DNA of 64,000 nt. Source: Citrobacter sp. On2M (GTDB lineage: Bacteria; Pseudomonadota; Gammaproteobacteria; Enterobacterales; Enterobacteriaceae). How positions within the stretch are numbered: the first letter of the stretch is position 1; every line of letters begins with the position of its first letter. The stretch is taken from NCBI RefSeq assembly GCF_018035235.1, contig NZ_WPCV01000004.1, forward strand, positions 186,001-250,000, given 5' to 3'. The position numbers and the translations under genes are program-made. Positions 1-9,033 of the stretch are shown piece by piece. Below the pieces are notes generated by a model. The model was given only the letters and a program-made list of their open reading frames with translations, was not told the DNA's origin and searched no databases.

Positions 1-1
1 G

Positions 2-199
2 GCGGTAATGGCGGCAATTGGTATGTTCTCCGGTTATTGCGGGACATTGATGACACCGATGGCGGCGAATTTTAACATTGTCCCTGCTGCGCTACTTGAG
101 CTACCGGACAAAAACGCGGTGATTAAGGCGCAGGTGCCAACCGGCATACTGCTGCTGCTGGTCAACGTGTTCCTGATGTATTTCCTGATGTTCTTGTAA
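2..199 (+). CDS. DUF979 family membrane protein, C-terminal fragment
   Basis: Only the last 65 codons are present; the gene enters from the left edge, in frame from base 2. The fragment has a Gly/Met-rich segment, a short loop, and a final hydrophobic helix (Leu/Val-rich, about the last 20 residues). This suits the C-terminus of the DUF979 integral membrane proteins, which in enterics sit with a DUF969 partner just upstream of pcp. Family assignment rests on the tail sequence and on pcp beginning 9 bases downstream. The function of DUF969/DUF979 pairs is unknown; a permease role linked to pyroglutamyl peptides is inference from the neighbourhood. Confidence 0.6.
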   Translation, partial: AVMAAIGMFSGYCGTLMTPMAANFNIVPAALLELPDKNAVIKAQVPTGILLLLVNVFLMYFLMFL

Positions 200-208
200 G
201 GTGACAGG

Positions 209-853
209 ATGAAAACAGTACTCATCACGGGATTTGAACCCTTTGGCGGCGAGTCAGTTAACCCTTCCTGGGAAGTGGTCTCGGGTCTCGACAATGCTAT
301 CATCGGTGGGTGTCGCGTCGTCGCCCGCCAGTTGCCGTGCGTCTTTGGCGAGGCTCTTGTCGTACTCAATGACGCGATTGACGCGCTGTCGCCATCGCTG
401 GTGCTCGCAGTCGGGCAGGCCGGGGGCCGCACGGATATCACCGTGGAACGCGTGGCAATCAACGTGGACGATGCGCGTATCGCGGACAATCAAGGTCAAC
501 AGCCAGTAGATGTGCCGATTGTGGCCGATGGTCCGGCGGCATGGTTTAGTACACTGCCGATCAAAGCGATGGTTGTGGCGATGCGCAACGCGGGAGTTCC
601 GGCCTCGGTTTCCCAGACCGCTGGCACTTTCGTGTGTAACCACGTGATGTATGGCCTGCTGCATAAACTACGCGACGCACCGGCGGTGAAGGGCGGCTTT
701 ATTCATATCCCTTATTTGCCGCAACAGGCCGCACAGCATCCCGGGGCGCCAAGTATGGCGGCTGAAACAGTGCGCCGGGCGCTGGAAGTCGCAATTGCCA
801 CAGCATTGCAGGTGGAAAATGACATCGCAGTGACGGGCGGCGCAACACATTAA
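209..853 (+). CDS. pcp: Pyrrolidone-carboxylate peptidase (pyroglutamyl peptidase I)
   Basis: A 214-residue cytosolic cysteine peptidase (family C15) that removes N-terminal pyroglutamate from peptides. It shows the N-terminal ITGFEPFGG signature, Glu80 in TVERVAIN, the nucleophile Cys143 in AGTFVCNH and His166 in GFIHIPYLP, which form the expected Glu/Cys/His triad. Length is normal. ATG at 209 follows a GGTGACAGG ribosome-binding region, and the gene starts 9 bases after the DUF979 stop, so they are probably cotranscribed. nei follows after 14 bases. The identification is secure. pcp lies next to nei in several enterics but not in E. coli K-12. Confidence 0.95.
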   Translation: MKTVLITGFEPFGGESVNPSWEVVSGLDNAIIGGCRVVARQLPCVFGEALVVLNDAIDALSPSLVLAVGQAGGRTDITVERVAINVDDARIADNQGQQPVDVPIVADGPAAWFSTLPIKAMVVAMRNAGVPASVSQTAGTFVCNHVMYGLLHKLRDAPAVKGGFIHIPYLPQQAAQHPGAPSMAAETVRRALEVAIATALQVENDIAVTGGATH

Positions 854-867
854 CAAAGGACAGTATT

Positions 868-1659
868 ATGCCTGAAGGCCCGGAGATCCGCCGCGCGGCG
901 GATAACCTGGAGGCGGCAGTCAAAGGCAAACCCCTGACCGATGTCTGGTTTGCCTTTGAGCAGCTAAAACCGTATCAATCTCAACTGATTGGGCAGCGTG
1001 TTACTCAGCTTGAAACGCGGGGGAAAGCATTACTGACCCATTTCTCTAATGGTCTGACGCTGTACAGCCACAATCAGCTCTATGGTGTGTGGCGAGTGGT
1101 GGAGACGGGCAACATCCCGCAGACCTCACGGGTACTCCGTGTCAGTTTGCAAACACAAGACAAAACTATCCTGCTCTATAGCGCGTCTGATATCGAGATG
1201 CTGACGCCAGAACAACTTACCACCCATCCGTTCCTGCTGCGGGTTGGGCCGGACATACTGGATCTACGTTTAACGCCCGATGACGTTAAAGCACGTCTGT
1301 TATCCCCGCGTTTTCGCAACCGGCAGTTTTCTGGCCTGCTGCTTGATCAGACATTTCTCGCCGGATTAGGTAACTACTTGCGGGTAGAGATTCTCTGGCA
1401 GGTAGGGTTGACCGGGCAGCATAAAGCGTCGCAGCTTGCCGATGAACAGTTGGATGCGTTGGCGCATGCGCTGCTTGATATTCCACGTCTGTCCTATAAC
1501 ACCCGCGGGCTGGTGGATGAGAACAAACATCACGGCGCGCTGTTTCGCTTTAAGGTCTTTCACCGCAATGGCGAAGTCTGTGAGCGCTGTGGTGGAATCA
1601 TTGAGAAAACGACGCTCTCTTCGCGACCCTTTTACTGGTGTCCGGGATGTCAAAGATAG
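868..1659 (+). CDS. nei: Endonuclease VIII (DNA glycosylase/AP lyase)
   Basis: A 263-residue Fpg/Nei family enzyme that excises oxidised pyrimidines and nicks abasic sites. The mature N-terminus [13 protein letters not shown] supplies the catalytic Pro (Schiff base) and Glu. The central helix-two-turn-helix contains [12 protein letters not shown], and the C-terminus carries a CxxC...CxxC zinc finger (VCERCGG and WCPGC). Length equals that of E. coli Nei. An AAAGGACAG ribosome-binding site precedes the ATG. The gene converges on the AraC-type regulator with only 2 bases between stop codons. Nothing is anomalous, and nei near abrB matches E. coli synteny, with an accessory locus inserted between them here. 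Confidence 0.97.
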   Translation: MPEGPEIRRAADNLEAAVKGKPLTDVWFAFEQLKPYQSQLIGQRVTQLETRGKALLTHFSNGLTLYSHNQLYGVWRVVETGNIPQTSRVLRVSLQTQDKTILLYSASDIEMLTPEQLTTHPFLLRVGPDILDLRLTPDDVKARLLSPRFRNRQFSGLLLDQTFLAGLGNYLRVEILWQVGLTGQHKASQLADEQLDALAHALLDIPRLSYNTRGLVDENKHHGALFRFKVFHRNGEVCERCGGIIEKTTLSSRPFYWCPGCQR

Positions 1660-1661
1660 GT

Positions 1662-2537
1662 CTATACCGAAGCATAGGTTTTGCGATATTGCAGCGGCGT
1701 TTTACCCATGTTTTTGCGAAAGCTGGTAATAAACCAGGCATATTCGGAGAAGCCGACCTGGGCGGCGATATCGCGTACCGAGCCGTTGGTATGTAACAGC
1801 AGTTCGCAGGCCTGACGAATACGCCGCATCATCAGGTATTCCTGAATAGTGCCCCCGGTCTCTTCGTGAAAACGGCGCGAGGCATGACCTCGTGAACACC
1901 CCATTTCACTGGCGATATCTTCCAGCGAGCAGCGCTGATGAAAGTGTGTTTCGATCCAACGGATAATGCTTACCGAAAATGTATTTTGCCCCGTGGCCTG
2001 CGCCTGATGTGGCAGTAGGCTAATAAGTTGCATCACCAGGAATGCGCTGTCACTGATGCTAAAGGTCTGGCTTTTGAGCTGTTCTTCAAACCGGCTCAGC
2101 AACGTTTCAATGACCGGCTGAACGTCGCCTACGTCAAATACCCTCGCTTTCTCTCCCCTGGCGCACAGCTGGCGCAGCAGCATTTGCTGTCGAGGAAAGT
2201 CCCGCAGGTACTGCTCAATCTGCGGGGCGTTAAAGTGCAGCGTTGTGCGGTGATAAATATTGCGTGCATTCTGTTCGACAAACACTTTATGCAACTTTCC
2301 TGGCGGGAAAATAAAGATTCGCCCAGGTTTAACGGTGTACTGCTGGTGCTCCATAAGCGCGATACCAACCCCCTGAGAGACCGATAGTATCTCCACGCAC
2401 TGATGCCAGTGATAGTAGTTGGCAGGCATATTCTTCATACGATTAAAGTAAATCGACTTATCGTTGATATTAATGTGTTCAAGATAGCTGCTGTCTTCAG
2501 TCTGCTGCATAACTGTCTCATTGGGTGATGTTAACAA
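1662..2537 (-). CDS. AraC-family transcriptional regulator of the uronide locus
   Basis: A 291-residue regulator. The N-terminal ~180 residues look like an AraC cupin sensor (HWHQCVEILSVSQGVG, then FIFPPGKLH). The last ~100 residues form two helix-turn-helix motifs, with CSRGHASRRFHEETG in the first and VRDIAAQVGFSEYAWF in the second. It is divergent from the DUF2264-transporter-GH88-porin genes across a 164-base gap, the usual place for a local activator. Its inducer is probably a product of unsaturated glucuronide breakdown, but this is inference. No domain suggests anything other than a one-component sugar sensor. Confidence 0.85.
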   Translation of the reverse strand: MLTSPNETVMQQTEDSSYLEHININDKSIYFNRMKNMPANYYHWHQCVEILSVSQGVGIALMEHQQYTVKPGRIFIFPPGKLHKVFVEQNARNIYHRTTLHFNAPQIEQYLRDFPRQQMLLRQLCARGEKARVFDVGDVQPVIETLLSRFEEQLKSQTFSISDSAFLVMQLISLLPHQAQATGQNTFSVSIIRWIETHFHQRCSLEDIASEMGCSRGHASRRFHEETGGTIQEYLMMRRIRQACELLLHTNGSVRDIAAQVGFSEYAWFITSFRKNMGKTPLQYRKTYASV

Positions 2538-2701
2538 ACTTAAGTTTTTATCACTGTAATCGAATTTTTGCTGTGAAATGCAGATGAATGTTGTTCTTCA
2601 TCACCAGTGTTGTGCGGAAATACGACAATTATCACATTTGTATGTCAGGCCAAATCCTTATTATGCGCCCAACACTTCATCAAATGAAACGAGGTTTCAT
2701 T
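2538..2701. promoter_or_regulatory. Divergent promoter region, AraC regulator / uronide genes
   Basis: A 164-base AT-rich gap between two divergent start codons must hold both promoters and the regulator's operator. Half-sites resembling CRP motifs (TGTGA near 2571, TCACA near 2633) are present but not paired at the right distance, so I do not call a CRP site. The sequence ACGAGG ends about 8 bases before the chosen DUF2264 start at 2702 and supports that start over upstream in-frame ATGs. Confidence 0.5.
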
Positions 2702-4483
2702 ATGCGGGCAAGGCAAGAATATGTAGAAATGGCGCGGAAATGGTTGGTATCAGCCATTCCTCATCTCACTCGCGATAATACGCGGTTGGACGTTGGAAAT
2801 ACGTCAGCACAATATCCGGCAGACATTGCCGGAATAGAGGGGTTCGCGCGTTTGTTGTGGATCCTATCGCCGTTGCTGAGCGGAGGAGAGGCGAGTGATT
2901 ATCGTGAGACATTTATTCGCGGTATTCGTCATGGCTGCGATCCCAAACATCCGGACTATTGGGGCAATCTGGTCGATAACGATCAGCGCTGCGTGGAAAT
3001 GGCCGCTTTTGGCGTTGCGCTGGCGCTGCCGAATACGGGGTTGTGGAACGAGTTAACAGCCGATGAGCAGGGCAATCTGGAGCGCTGGTTACGGCAAAGT
3101 GCTGAAATCCAAATCCCGGATAATAACTGGCACTTTTTCCCGGTATTGGTGCAGGTCGGGCTTAAATGTGTCGGACTCCACTACGATATGATGGTTATTG
3201 ATAAACATCTGAACGCGATTGAGTCGTTCTGGCTCGGTAACGGCTGGTATTCCGACGGTGCAGGCAAACCGCGCGATTACTATATCTCCAGTGGGTTTCA
3301 TTTTTACAGTTTGCTGTATAGCCATTTTATGCAGGACGCTGACCCTGAACGTTGCCTGCGCTATCGCCATCGCGCGCGTCAGTTTGCCAAAGATTACATC
3401 TATTACTTTACCAGTGACGGGAATGCGATTCCGTTTGGTCGCAGCCTGACTTATCGCTTTGTCCAGGTTGCGTTCTGGAGCGCTGTCGTCTGGACAGGGC
3501 TGGATGTTTTTACGCTCCCTATCGTAAAAGGCGTTATTTTGCGCCACCTCGACTGGTGGTTAGCGCAGCCTTTCATTGATCCGGAGGGGTTATTCTCGCT
3601 GGGATATACCTATCCGAATCTGGTGATGACTGAAGATTACAACAGCCCGTGCTCGCCCTGGTGGGCATGTAAGGCATTGCTGATTCTGGCACTGCCGGAA
3701 CAGAGCACGTTCTGGCAAGCCGAGTCGGCCCCGTTGCCTGAACCAGAGCCAATTCATCCGATCAAGGAAGCTGGGCAATTTGTCGTTCATGATGATGAAA
3801 ATCGACACGCCTGGATGCTGATGTCCGGGCAGTACGATCGCAATAATTTTGTCAATTTCGATGCCAAATACGGCAAATTTGCTTACTCCAGCCACTTCGG
3901 TTTTACCCTTGAGCGTGGTCTTTATGGCATCAACCATGCGGCCTGTGATTCGATGCTGATGTTCAGCGAACAGGACAACTATTGGCGCGGCCGCCGTGAG
4001 TGCGAGGCTGTAGAAATGACCGATACGTTGATTCGAAGCCGTTGGCTCCCATGGTCAGATGTCGCAGTGACGACCTGGCTGATCCCGTTTCAGCAAGGGC
4101 ATATTCGAATCCATCGCGTGGAAACCGCGCGTACGCTTGAGTGTGTGGAAGGGGGATTTGCGCTTAATCGCCATCAGCTTATCGATACCAAAACTGCACA
4201 GCACGAGGTCACGCTTCGCGCCATCTCAGGTGTATGTCAGATAACCGATCTGTTGGCTGGACGCCAACCGGAGGTCGTCACTACGCCACCTAACAGCAAT
4301 ATTCTGTATGCATCTCCGGGAGAGATCCCCTGTCTTCGTAGCACGCTTACACCGGGCACGCACTGGCTGGCCTGCGCCATCAATGCCACTTCGCTTTTAT
4401 GGCTGCCGCCCCCAGTGGCAATGGCCTTCGACTGCGAAAACCAGGCGCTGACGCTGGGTGCCAAAACGTTGGAAATCTTATAA
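2702..4483 (+). CDS. DUF2264 domain protein, putative glycoside hydrolase
   Basis: A 593-residue soluble protein matching the DUF2264 family along its length: RARQEYVEMARKWL at the N-terminus, an internal PDIAGIEGFARLLW segment, helical repeats rich in W and Y, and SPWWACKALL near residue 320. It has no signal peptide, so it is expected in the cytoplasm. Some DUF2264 proteins have been placed in a glycoside hydrolase family with beta-glucuronidase activity (GH154, from memory), which would suit this locus, but the substrate here is not known. The open frame extends upstream to 2588. I chose 2702 because of the ACGAGG ribosome-binding site and because the family begins here. The transporter gene follows after 24 bases. 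Confidence 0.8.
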   Translation: MRARQEYVEMARKWLVSAIPHLTRDNTRLDVGNTSAQYPADIAGIEGFARLLWILSPLLSGGEASDYRETFIRGIRHGCDPKHPDYWGNLVDNDQRCVEMAAFGVALALPNTGLWNELTADEQGNLERWLRQSAEIQIPDNNWHFFPVLVQVGLKCVGLHYDMMVIDKHLNAIESFWLGNGWYSDGAGKPRDYYISSGFHFYSLLYSHFMQDADPERCLRYRHRARQFAKDYIYYFTSDGNAIPFGRSLTYRFVQVAFWSAVVWTGLDVFTLPIVKGVILRHLDWWLAQPFIDPEGLFSLGYTYPNLVMTEDYNSPCSPWWACKALLILALPEQSTFWQAESAPLPEPEPIHPIKEAGQFVVHDDENRHAWMLMSGQYDRNNFVNFDAKYGKFAYSSHFGFTLERGLYGINHAACDSMLMFSEQDNYWRGRRECEAVEMTDTLIRSRWLPWSDVAVTTWLIPFQQGHIRIHRVETARTLECVEGGFALNRHQLIDTKTAQHEVTLRAISGVCQITDLLAGRQPEVVTTPPNSNILYASPGEIPCLRSTLTPGTHWLACAINATSLLWLPPPVAMAFDCENQALTLGAKTLEIL

Positions 4484-4507
4484 CTAACGCATCTCCGGAG
4501 AAAAATA

Positions 4508-5773
4508 ATGGCTAACTCTGTGCAGTCGACGCGCTCGGCTTACATAAAATTAAGTCTGTTTGTATTCCTGTTTACCTTTACCTGGGCGGCCAGTTTTGGT
4601 CTGTATGCTATCTGGCTGGGAGATAAAGCCGGGCTGGATGGTGTGGAAATCGGCACGGTGTTTGCTGTAAACGGCGTTTTTGCGGTAGTTATCAAACCTG
4701 TTTACGGTTACATCATGGATAAAATGGGCATGAAAAAACATCTGCTTTATTTTGTCTGTCTCGTTTCGGCCCTGATGGCACCCTTTTTCATCTGGTGTTA
4801 CCTGCCGCTATTACAAACGCATTTTATCAGCGGGATGATCGTCGGCGCGCTATTTTTCAGCCTCGGTTGGTATGCGGGCGTGGCGGCGGAGGAGTCCTAT
4901 GTTGACCGTTTCAGCCGTCTGTACGCGATGGAGTTTGGCCGGATACGCATGTGGGCGGCGCTGGGGTGGGCAACGGCGTCGTCATTCTCCGGTTATCTCT
5001 ACAATATATCCCCCAAAATAAACTTTGTTATCAGTAGCGTCTCCGCACTGTGCATGTTTGCGGTTCTGTTGACGCTGAAAGTTGATCACTTTGGCCAGGA
5101 AGAGAATAACGTCCTGTCGAAAGAGAAGATTGTGATTGGTGATGTGTTCGAGCTGTTACGTAATAAAAAATTCTGGACCTTTGCGCTGTATATCGCGGGA
5201 GTGGCATGGATGATGTTTATTGCCGAGCAACAGTTCTCTCGCTATTTCGTCACTTTCTTTAGCACTAAAGAAGAAGGTAATGCCATGTTTGGCTATATGA
5301 GTACCGCGCAGTCGGCCGCTGAGTTTTTCGGCATGATGCTGGTGCCTGCCATTATTAACCGCATTGGCGCCAAGCAGGGGATGATCCTGACCGGTCTGGT
5401 GATTAGCTTACGTTTGATTATCTCCGGACTAACTAACGATCCGCTGATTATCTGTCTGGTTAAACCATTATATGGAATTGAAATCGCCCTAATTCTGGTT
5501 TCAGTCTTCAAATATATTGCCGAGCATTTCGATAAACGCGTTAACGCCACGATGTATCTGCTGGGCTATCAGGCCATGATTTACGTCGGCTCAATTGTCG
5601 TGGCGCCGCCTGCTGGCTATGCCTACCAAAAAATTGGTTTTGAGCATACCTATCTGATTATGGGCGTGGTTGCCCTGGTATTTACCGGGATCTCTGCCTT
5701 CACGCTTTCTACTTGCTATCAACATAAAAAAAATATTGCAGCCCCTGTCCATGGGCAAGAAGCCACCCATTAA
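4508..5773 (+). CDS. LacY-type oligosaccharide:H+ symporter (MFS)
   Basis: A 421-residue protein with 12 predicted membrane helices. It begins with a short cytoplasmic tail and a first helix (LFVFLFTFTWAASFGLYAIW) very like those of LacY-family carriers. It has the MFS loop DKMGMKKHLL after helix 2 and a LacY-like VAAEESYVDR...EFGRIRMWAALGWA segment around residues 123-155, in the position of the LacY acidic/substrate region. RhiT of pectinolytic bacteria (rhamnogalacturonide uptake) belongs to the same subfamily. Lying between DUF2264 and GH88, it most likely imports unsaturated uronic-acid di- or oligosaccharides. CTCCGGAG precedes the ATG. Confidence 0.85.
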   Translation: MANSVQSTRSAYIKLSLFVFLFTFTWAASFGLYAIWLGDKAGLDGVEIGTVFAVNGVFAVVIKPVYGYIMDKMGMKKHLLYFVCLVSALMAPFFIWCYLPLLQTHFISGMIVGALFFSLGWYAGVAAEESYVDRFSRLYAMEFGRIRMWAALGWATASSFSGYLYNISPKINFVISSVSALCMFAVLLTLKVDHFGQEENNVLSKEKIVIGDVFELLRNKKFWTFALYIAGVAWMMFIAEQQFSRYFVTFFSTKEEGNAMFGYMSTAQSAAEFFGMMLVPAIINRIGAKQGMILTGLVISLRLIISGLTNDPLIICLVKPLYGIEIALILVSVFKYIAEHFDKRVNATMYLLGYQAMIYVGSIVVAPPAGYAYQKIGFEHTYLIMGVVALVFTGISAFTLSTCYQHKKNIAAPVHGQEATH

Positions 5774-5794
5774 AGTAAAGAAAACGAGAGAATT

Positions 5795-6985
5795 ATGTCT
5801 GCAACTATTCGTAAAGAACCGATCGTTCCTGTTGTCCTGCGAAGCGGCGAACGCGCTGCTATTGCGCAGAAGATTCGCCGTGCTTTACCGGTAATTTTAT
5901 CTGCTATCGATCGTAACAGCGTTTATTTTGGCTCGCGTTTTCCCGATGCGGCATGTGAGGACGGGCGTTATCCAATTATTGATAATCAGGAATGGACTAC
6001 CAGTTTCTGGACTGGCCAACTGTGGCTGGCATGGGAATGGACGCGTAATGATGCCTATCGTACGTTGGCCGAACAACATGTTCGTTCTTTTGGCGAACGT
6101 ATTGCCAGACGGGATCATACTAATCACCACGATCTGGGTTTTCTGTACAGCCTTTCCTGCATAGCGGCTAATAAACTGACCGGCAATCGCGAGGCAGCTT
6201 ATATCGCGCAGCAGGCAGCAGAAGTGCTGATGGAACGCTATCACGAGAAATGCGGCATTATTCAGGCGTGGGGCGAACTGGATAATCCAGAGCAGCAGGG
6301 CAGGATGATTATAGACTGCAATATGAATCTGCCATTACTGTATCAGGCCAGCGCCAGCACCGGCGATCCACGTTTTGCAGAAGCGGCAAAAAATCATATT
6401 GAGCAGGCACGACGTTATATTGTGCGCGAGGACGGTTCGACGTTCCATACGTACTATATGGATGTTCACACCGGGGAACCGCGATTTGGCAATACTCATC
6501 AGGGTTTTTCTGATGATTCCTGCTGGTCGCGTGGGCAGGCATGGGGCGTTTATGGCTTTTTGCTGAATTATCTCTATACCGGAGATGAACGACTACTGGA
6601 ACTGAGTCAGACGCTGGCAAATTACTTTATAAATCGTTTACCGGAAGATCTTATTTGTTATTGGGATTTGGCACTCACCGATCCCCATAGTGAAAGGGAT
6701 AGCTCAGCCAGCGCAATACTTGCCTGCGCCTTGCTGGAGTTGGTTAAGCAGCTCCCGGCGACTCATCCAGATCGTGAAAGCTACGAAGCGCTGGCATTAC
6801 GAATGATTGCGCGAATGCTTGATGACTATCTCAATACTGTGCATAAAGCAGGCGAAGGATTATTACAGCACTCTGTATATTATTTTAAAGGTAATGTTGG
6901 CGTCGATGAATGCTGTGCGTGGGGTGATTATTTTCTGATGGAAGCATTGACCCGCGCAACATCCTGCTGGAATAGCTACTGGTAA
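5795..6985 (+). CDS. Unsaturated glucuronyl hydrolase, GH88 family
   Basis: A 396-residue alpha/alpha-barrel hydrolase that would release the 4,5-unsaturated uronic acid left at the non-reducing end by polysaccharide lyases. The two catalytic Asp residues are visible: Asp113 in NHHDLGFLYS and Asp174 in MIIDCNMNLPLLY. They are 61 residues apart, as in the characterised Bacillus UGL (Asp88/Asp149). The aromatic motif SRGQAWGVYGF is also typical. There is no signal peptide, so it acts on imported oligosaccharide. It starts 21 bases after the transporter gene. Natural substrates of the family are glycosaminoglycan or gellan fragments; which is used here cannot be told from sequence. Confidence 0.88.
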   Translation: MSATIRKEPIVPVVLRSGERAAIAQKIRRALPVILSAIDRNSVYFGSRFPDAACEDGRYPIIDNQEWTTSFWTGQLWLAWEWTRNDAYRTLAEQHVRSFGERIARRDHTNHHDLGFLYSLSCIAANKLTGNREAAYIAQQAAEVLMERYHEKCGIIQAWGELDNPEQQGRMIIDCNMNLPLLYQASASTGDPRFAEAAKNHIEQARRYIVREDGSTFHTYYMDVHTGEPRFGNTHQGFSDDSCWSRGQAWGVYGFLLNYLYTGDERLLELSQTLANYFINRLPEDLICYWDLALTDPHSERDSSASAILACALLELVKQLPATHPDRESYEALALRMIARMLDDYLNTVHKAGEGLLQHSVYYFKGNVGVDECCAWGDYFLMEALTRATSCWNSYW

Positions 6986-6991
6986 TATACC

Positions 6992-7041
6992 GCTCCCCCA
7001 GTTTAATAAATATGCTATTGGTTTAGCAGGGGGAGCTTTTA
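6992..7041 (+). terminator. Long-loop hairpin with T-run between GH88 and porin genes
   Basis: GCTCCCCC (6992-6999) pairs with GGGGGAGC (7029-7036) and is followed by TTTT. The loop is about 29 bases, longer than usual for an intrinsic terminator. It could act as a partial terminator or processing site that sets the porin level apart from the upstream genes. Confidence 0.5.
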
Positions 7042-7065
7042 TCTCTGTACGGCGAGGAAAGTATA

Positions 7066-7854
7066 ATGAAAAGCAATAATATTAAGAAGGCCATATTAAT
7101 GGCTATATTGGTCATGCCCTCAACTGGCGCTTTGGCTGCGGAAAATAATACGACAACGGTCCCTCAGGTAAAATCAACTCCTTTTACGACGGTTTATTTT
7201 GCGCCGCGTACGCAGTATCGTACAGCCAGCAAAGGTTTTTTACAGCGACTGATGTTAACCGGCGTGGTACAGGATCCTGACTCAATTTTCAGCAAAATGT
7301 ACTGGAGTTTTGAAACCGATGCCGATCTAGGAAAAAACATGGATCAGTGGAAAAGCAGCTATCAGGAAGCTGAGTTTAACAAACCTTTTGCGCTGGGTGA
7401 GAGTGACTTCTGGCTTGAGCCTGGCGTGGTGTTTCACTGGGAGTCTGCCGGTTCACGCGTTGATCCTTATATCGGGATTGGCTATCATTTTGATCCGACG
7501 CTGGGTGCGGTTTTACGCTATCGCTATAACCACCAAAACCATGACAGCGAAACATTGCAAGGCGACTGGGATGATTCTTCGGAACACCGTGTCGATATTT
7601 ATTTAACCAAATATTTTACGCCAAACTTCTGGGTGCAATACAATCCGACGTATTACAGTAAAACTCATGGCGATAAATTTGAGTATGCTAATGGCAAGAA
7701 TCATACCCTGCAGCATAACTTTGTATTTAATTTCCATGCTACGCCACGTTTTTATCCGTTTTTTGAATTAGGCTATCTTGATAAATATAAAGATGGTAAT
7801 GATACAAAAAATGAATATCAAATCAGGGTAGGGTTTAAATATAACTTAAACTGA
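7066..7854 (+). CDS. KdgM-type oligogalacturonate/uronide outer-membrane porin
   Basis: A 262-residue outer-membrane beta-barrel. Residues 1-25 form a signal peptide (hydrophobic AILMAILVMPSTGALAA, cleavage before ENN). The mature part alternates charged and aromatic residues as in 12-stranded KdgM porins and ends in a typical barrel strand, YQIRVGFKYNLN. KdgM porins pass acidic oligosaccharides. Together with the symporter and GH88 enzyme this completes an outer membrane-inner membrane-cytosol route. A GCGAGGAAAG ribosome-binding site precedes the ATG. The hairpin upstream may allow expression from a separate promoter. Confidence 0.87.
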   Translation: MKSNNIKKAILMAILVMPSTGALAAENNTTTVPQVKSTPFTTVYFAPRTQYRTASKGFLQRLMLTGVVQDPDSIFSKMYWSFETDADLGKNMDQWKSSYQEAEFNKPFALGESDFWLEPGVVFHWESAGSRVDPYIGIGYHFDPTLGAVLRYRYNHQNHDSETLQGDWDDSSEHRVDIYLTKYFTPNFWVQYNPTYYSKTHGDKFEYANGKNHTLQHNFVFNFHATPRFYPFFELGYLDKYKDGNDTKNEYQIRVGFKYNLN

Positions 7855-7873
7855 TCCGGGTTTATGAGGGGAA

Positions 7874-8911
7874 TTATTTTGGCGCATGCACCGAAATAAA
7901 TCTCGCCACTGCCGGACCAGTCAATAATATACTGAATAGCCGCAGGGTTTGCATCGCCATGATCAGCGCCATATCGGCGTGGCTTCCTGCGGCAATCACC
8001 GCGACAGAATCCACACCACCTGGACTGGTCGCCAGATAGGCAGTGAGAAAATCAATCTGCATGTAATGCGCCAGTCCCCAGGCCATCGCGGCGCAGATCG
8101 CCATCAGTGAAAAAATGGACAACAGGATCTGCGGCAAAGGGCGCAGCGCCATTAAAAATATCTGCTTGTCAAAGCCCAGGCCGATTTGCCAGCCGATGGC
8201 CATATAGGCTATCGCCAGTAGCCATTCCGGCAGTTCAATCACCATCACTCCGCTTGCATTCAGCAAGGCACCCACCAGCATCGGCAATAGCATGACGCCA
8301 GAGGGAATACGCAGTAAGCGTCCAGCCGTGCCGGCAACGGCGGCCAGCATCAGAGTGCTGAAAAGATTGCCGCTTAGAGGCGGAAACCAGATGATTTGTT
8401 CACTGACCGCCTGCGCCTGGTCGCCCATCACCAGCCGGGTGACCATCGCCGCCGCGCCGACCACCAACAGTACGCGCAGATACTGCATAAACGCCACCAG
8501 TCGGATGTCGGCACCATAATCCTGGGCCATTGCAACCATTGCCGCTGCGCCGCCTGGTGACGAGCCCCATGCGCCGGTGTTACCCGGTAGATTACTGTAG
8601 CGAACCAGCAGCCAGCCGATTATCGCGCTGCTGATAAGGGTTGCCAGCAGGATAACAATCACCATCGGCCAGTGGGCTGCAAGGGTTGTGAAGATTGAAC
8701 CGGTCAGATTTTGGGCAATCATGCAGCCGAGAATCGCCTGCGCGCCAAGAAATGTGCAGCGGGGAGGATGCAGAGAGATGCCGCGCAGACTGAAGATGAT
8801 GCCGACGATCATCGAACCGAGCAGCAAGGGTCCTGGAAGATGAATAAGCAGAAAGAGCAGGGAAAGCAGGAGCGATAGCACAAACAACAGGCTCCACTGC
8901 AAAACAGGCAT
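7874..8911 (-). CDS. abrB: AbrB-family membrane protein
   Basis: A 345-residue integral membrane protein with about ten hydrophobic helices and two internal repeats, typical of the AbrB/DUF4311-like transporter family. Glycine-rich pore-like motifs recur as SSPGGAAAM near residue 115 and ATSPGGVDSVAV near residue 298, one per repeat. In E. coli the gene lies next to nei and was named as a putative regulator of aidB, but its sequence is that of a transporter with unknown substrate. Here it converges on the porin gene with a 19-base gap. The identification is secure by synteny and sequence; the function is not established. Confidence 0.88.
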   Translation of the reverse strand: MPVLQWSLLFVLSLLLSLLFLLIHLPGPLLLGSMIVGIIFSLRGISLHPPRCTFLGAQAILGCMIAQNLTGSIFTTLAAHWPMVIVILLATLISSAIIGWLLVRYSNLPGNTGAWGSSPGGAAAMVAMAQDYGADIRLVAFMQYLRVLLVVGAAAMVTRLVMGDQAQAVSEQIIWFPPLSGNLFSTLMLAAVAGTAGRLLRIPSGVMLLPMLVGALLNASGVMVIELPEWLLAIAYMAIGWQIGLGFDKQIFLMALRPLPQILLSIFSLMAICAAMAWGLAHYMQIDFLTAYLATSPGGVDSVAVIAAGSHADMALIMAMQTLRLFSILLTGPAVARFISVHAPK

Positions 8912-9033
8912 CCCATGCTCCTGAGTTATATGTTGCGTTTAACGTGTTGATACAGCATAGAGAAAAAGTCCGCTGAAAAAAATATCAAGTATCAATAAAA
9001 ACGGACTAACCGGTGATCGGGTATTGATGCCTG

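Noticed and set aside
2571-2637. A CRP site between the AraC and DUF2264 genes
   Set aside because: TGTGA and TCACA half-sites exist but are far apart, not at the 6-base spacing needed.
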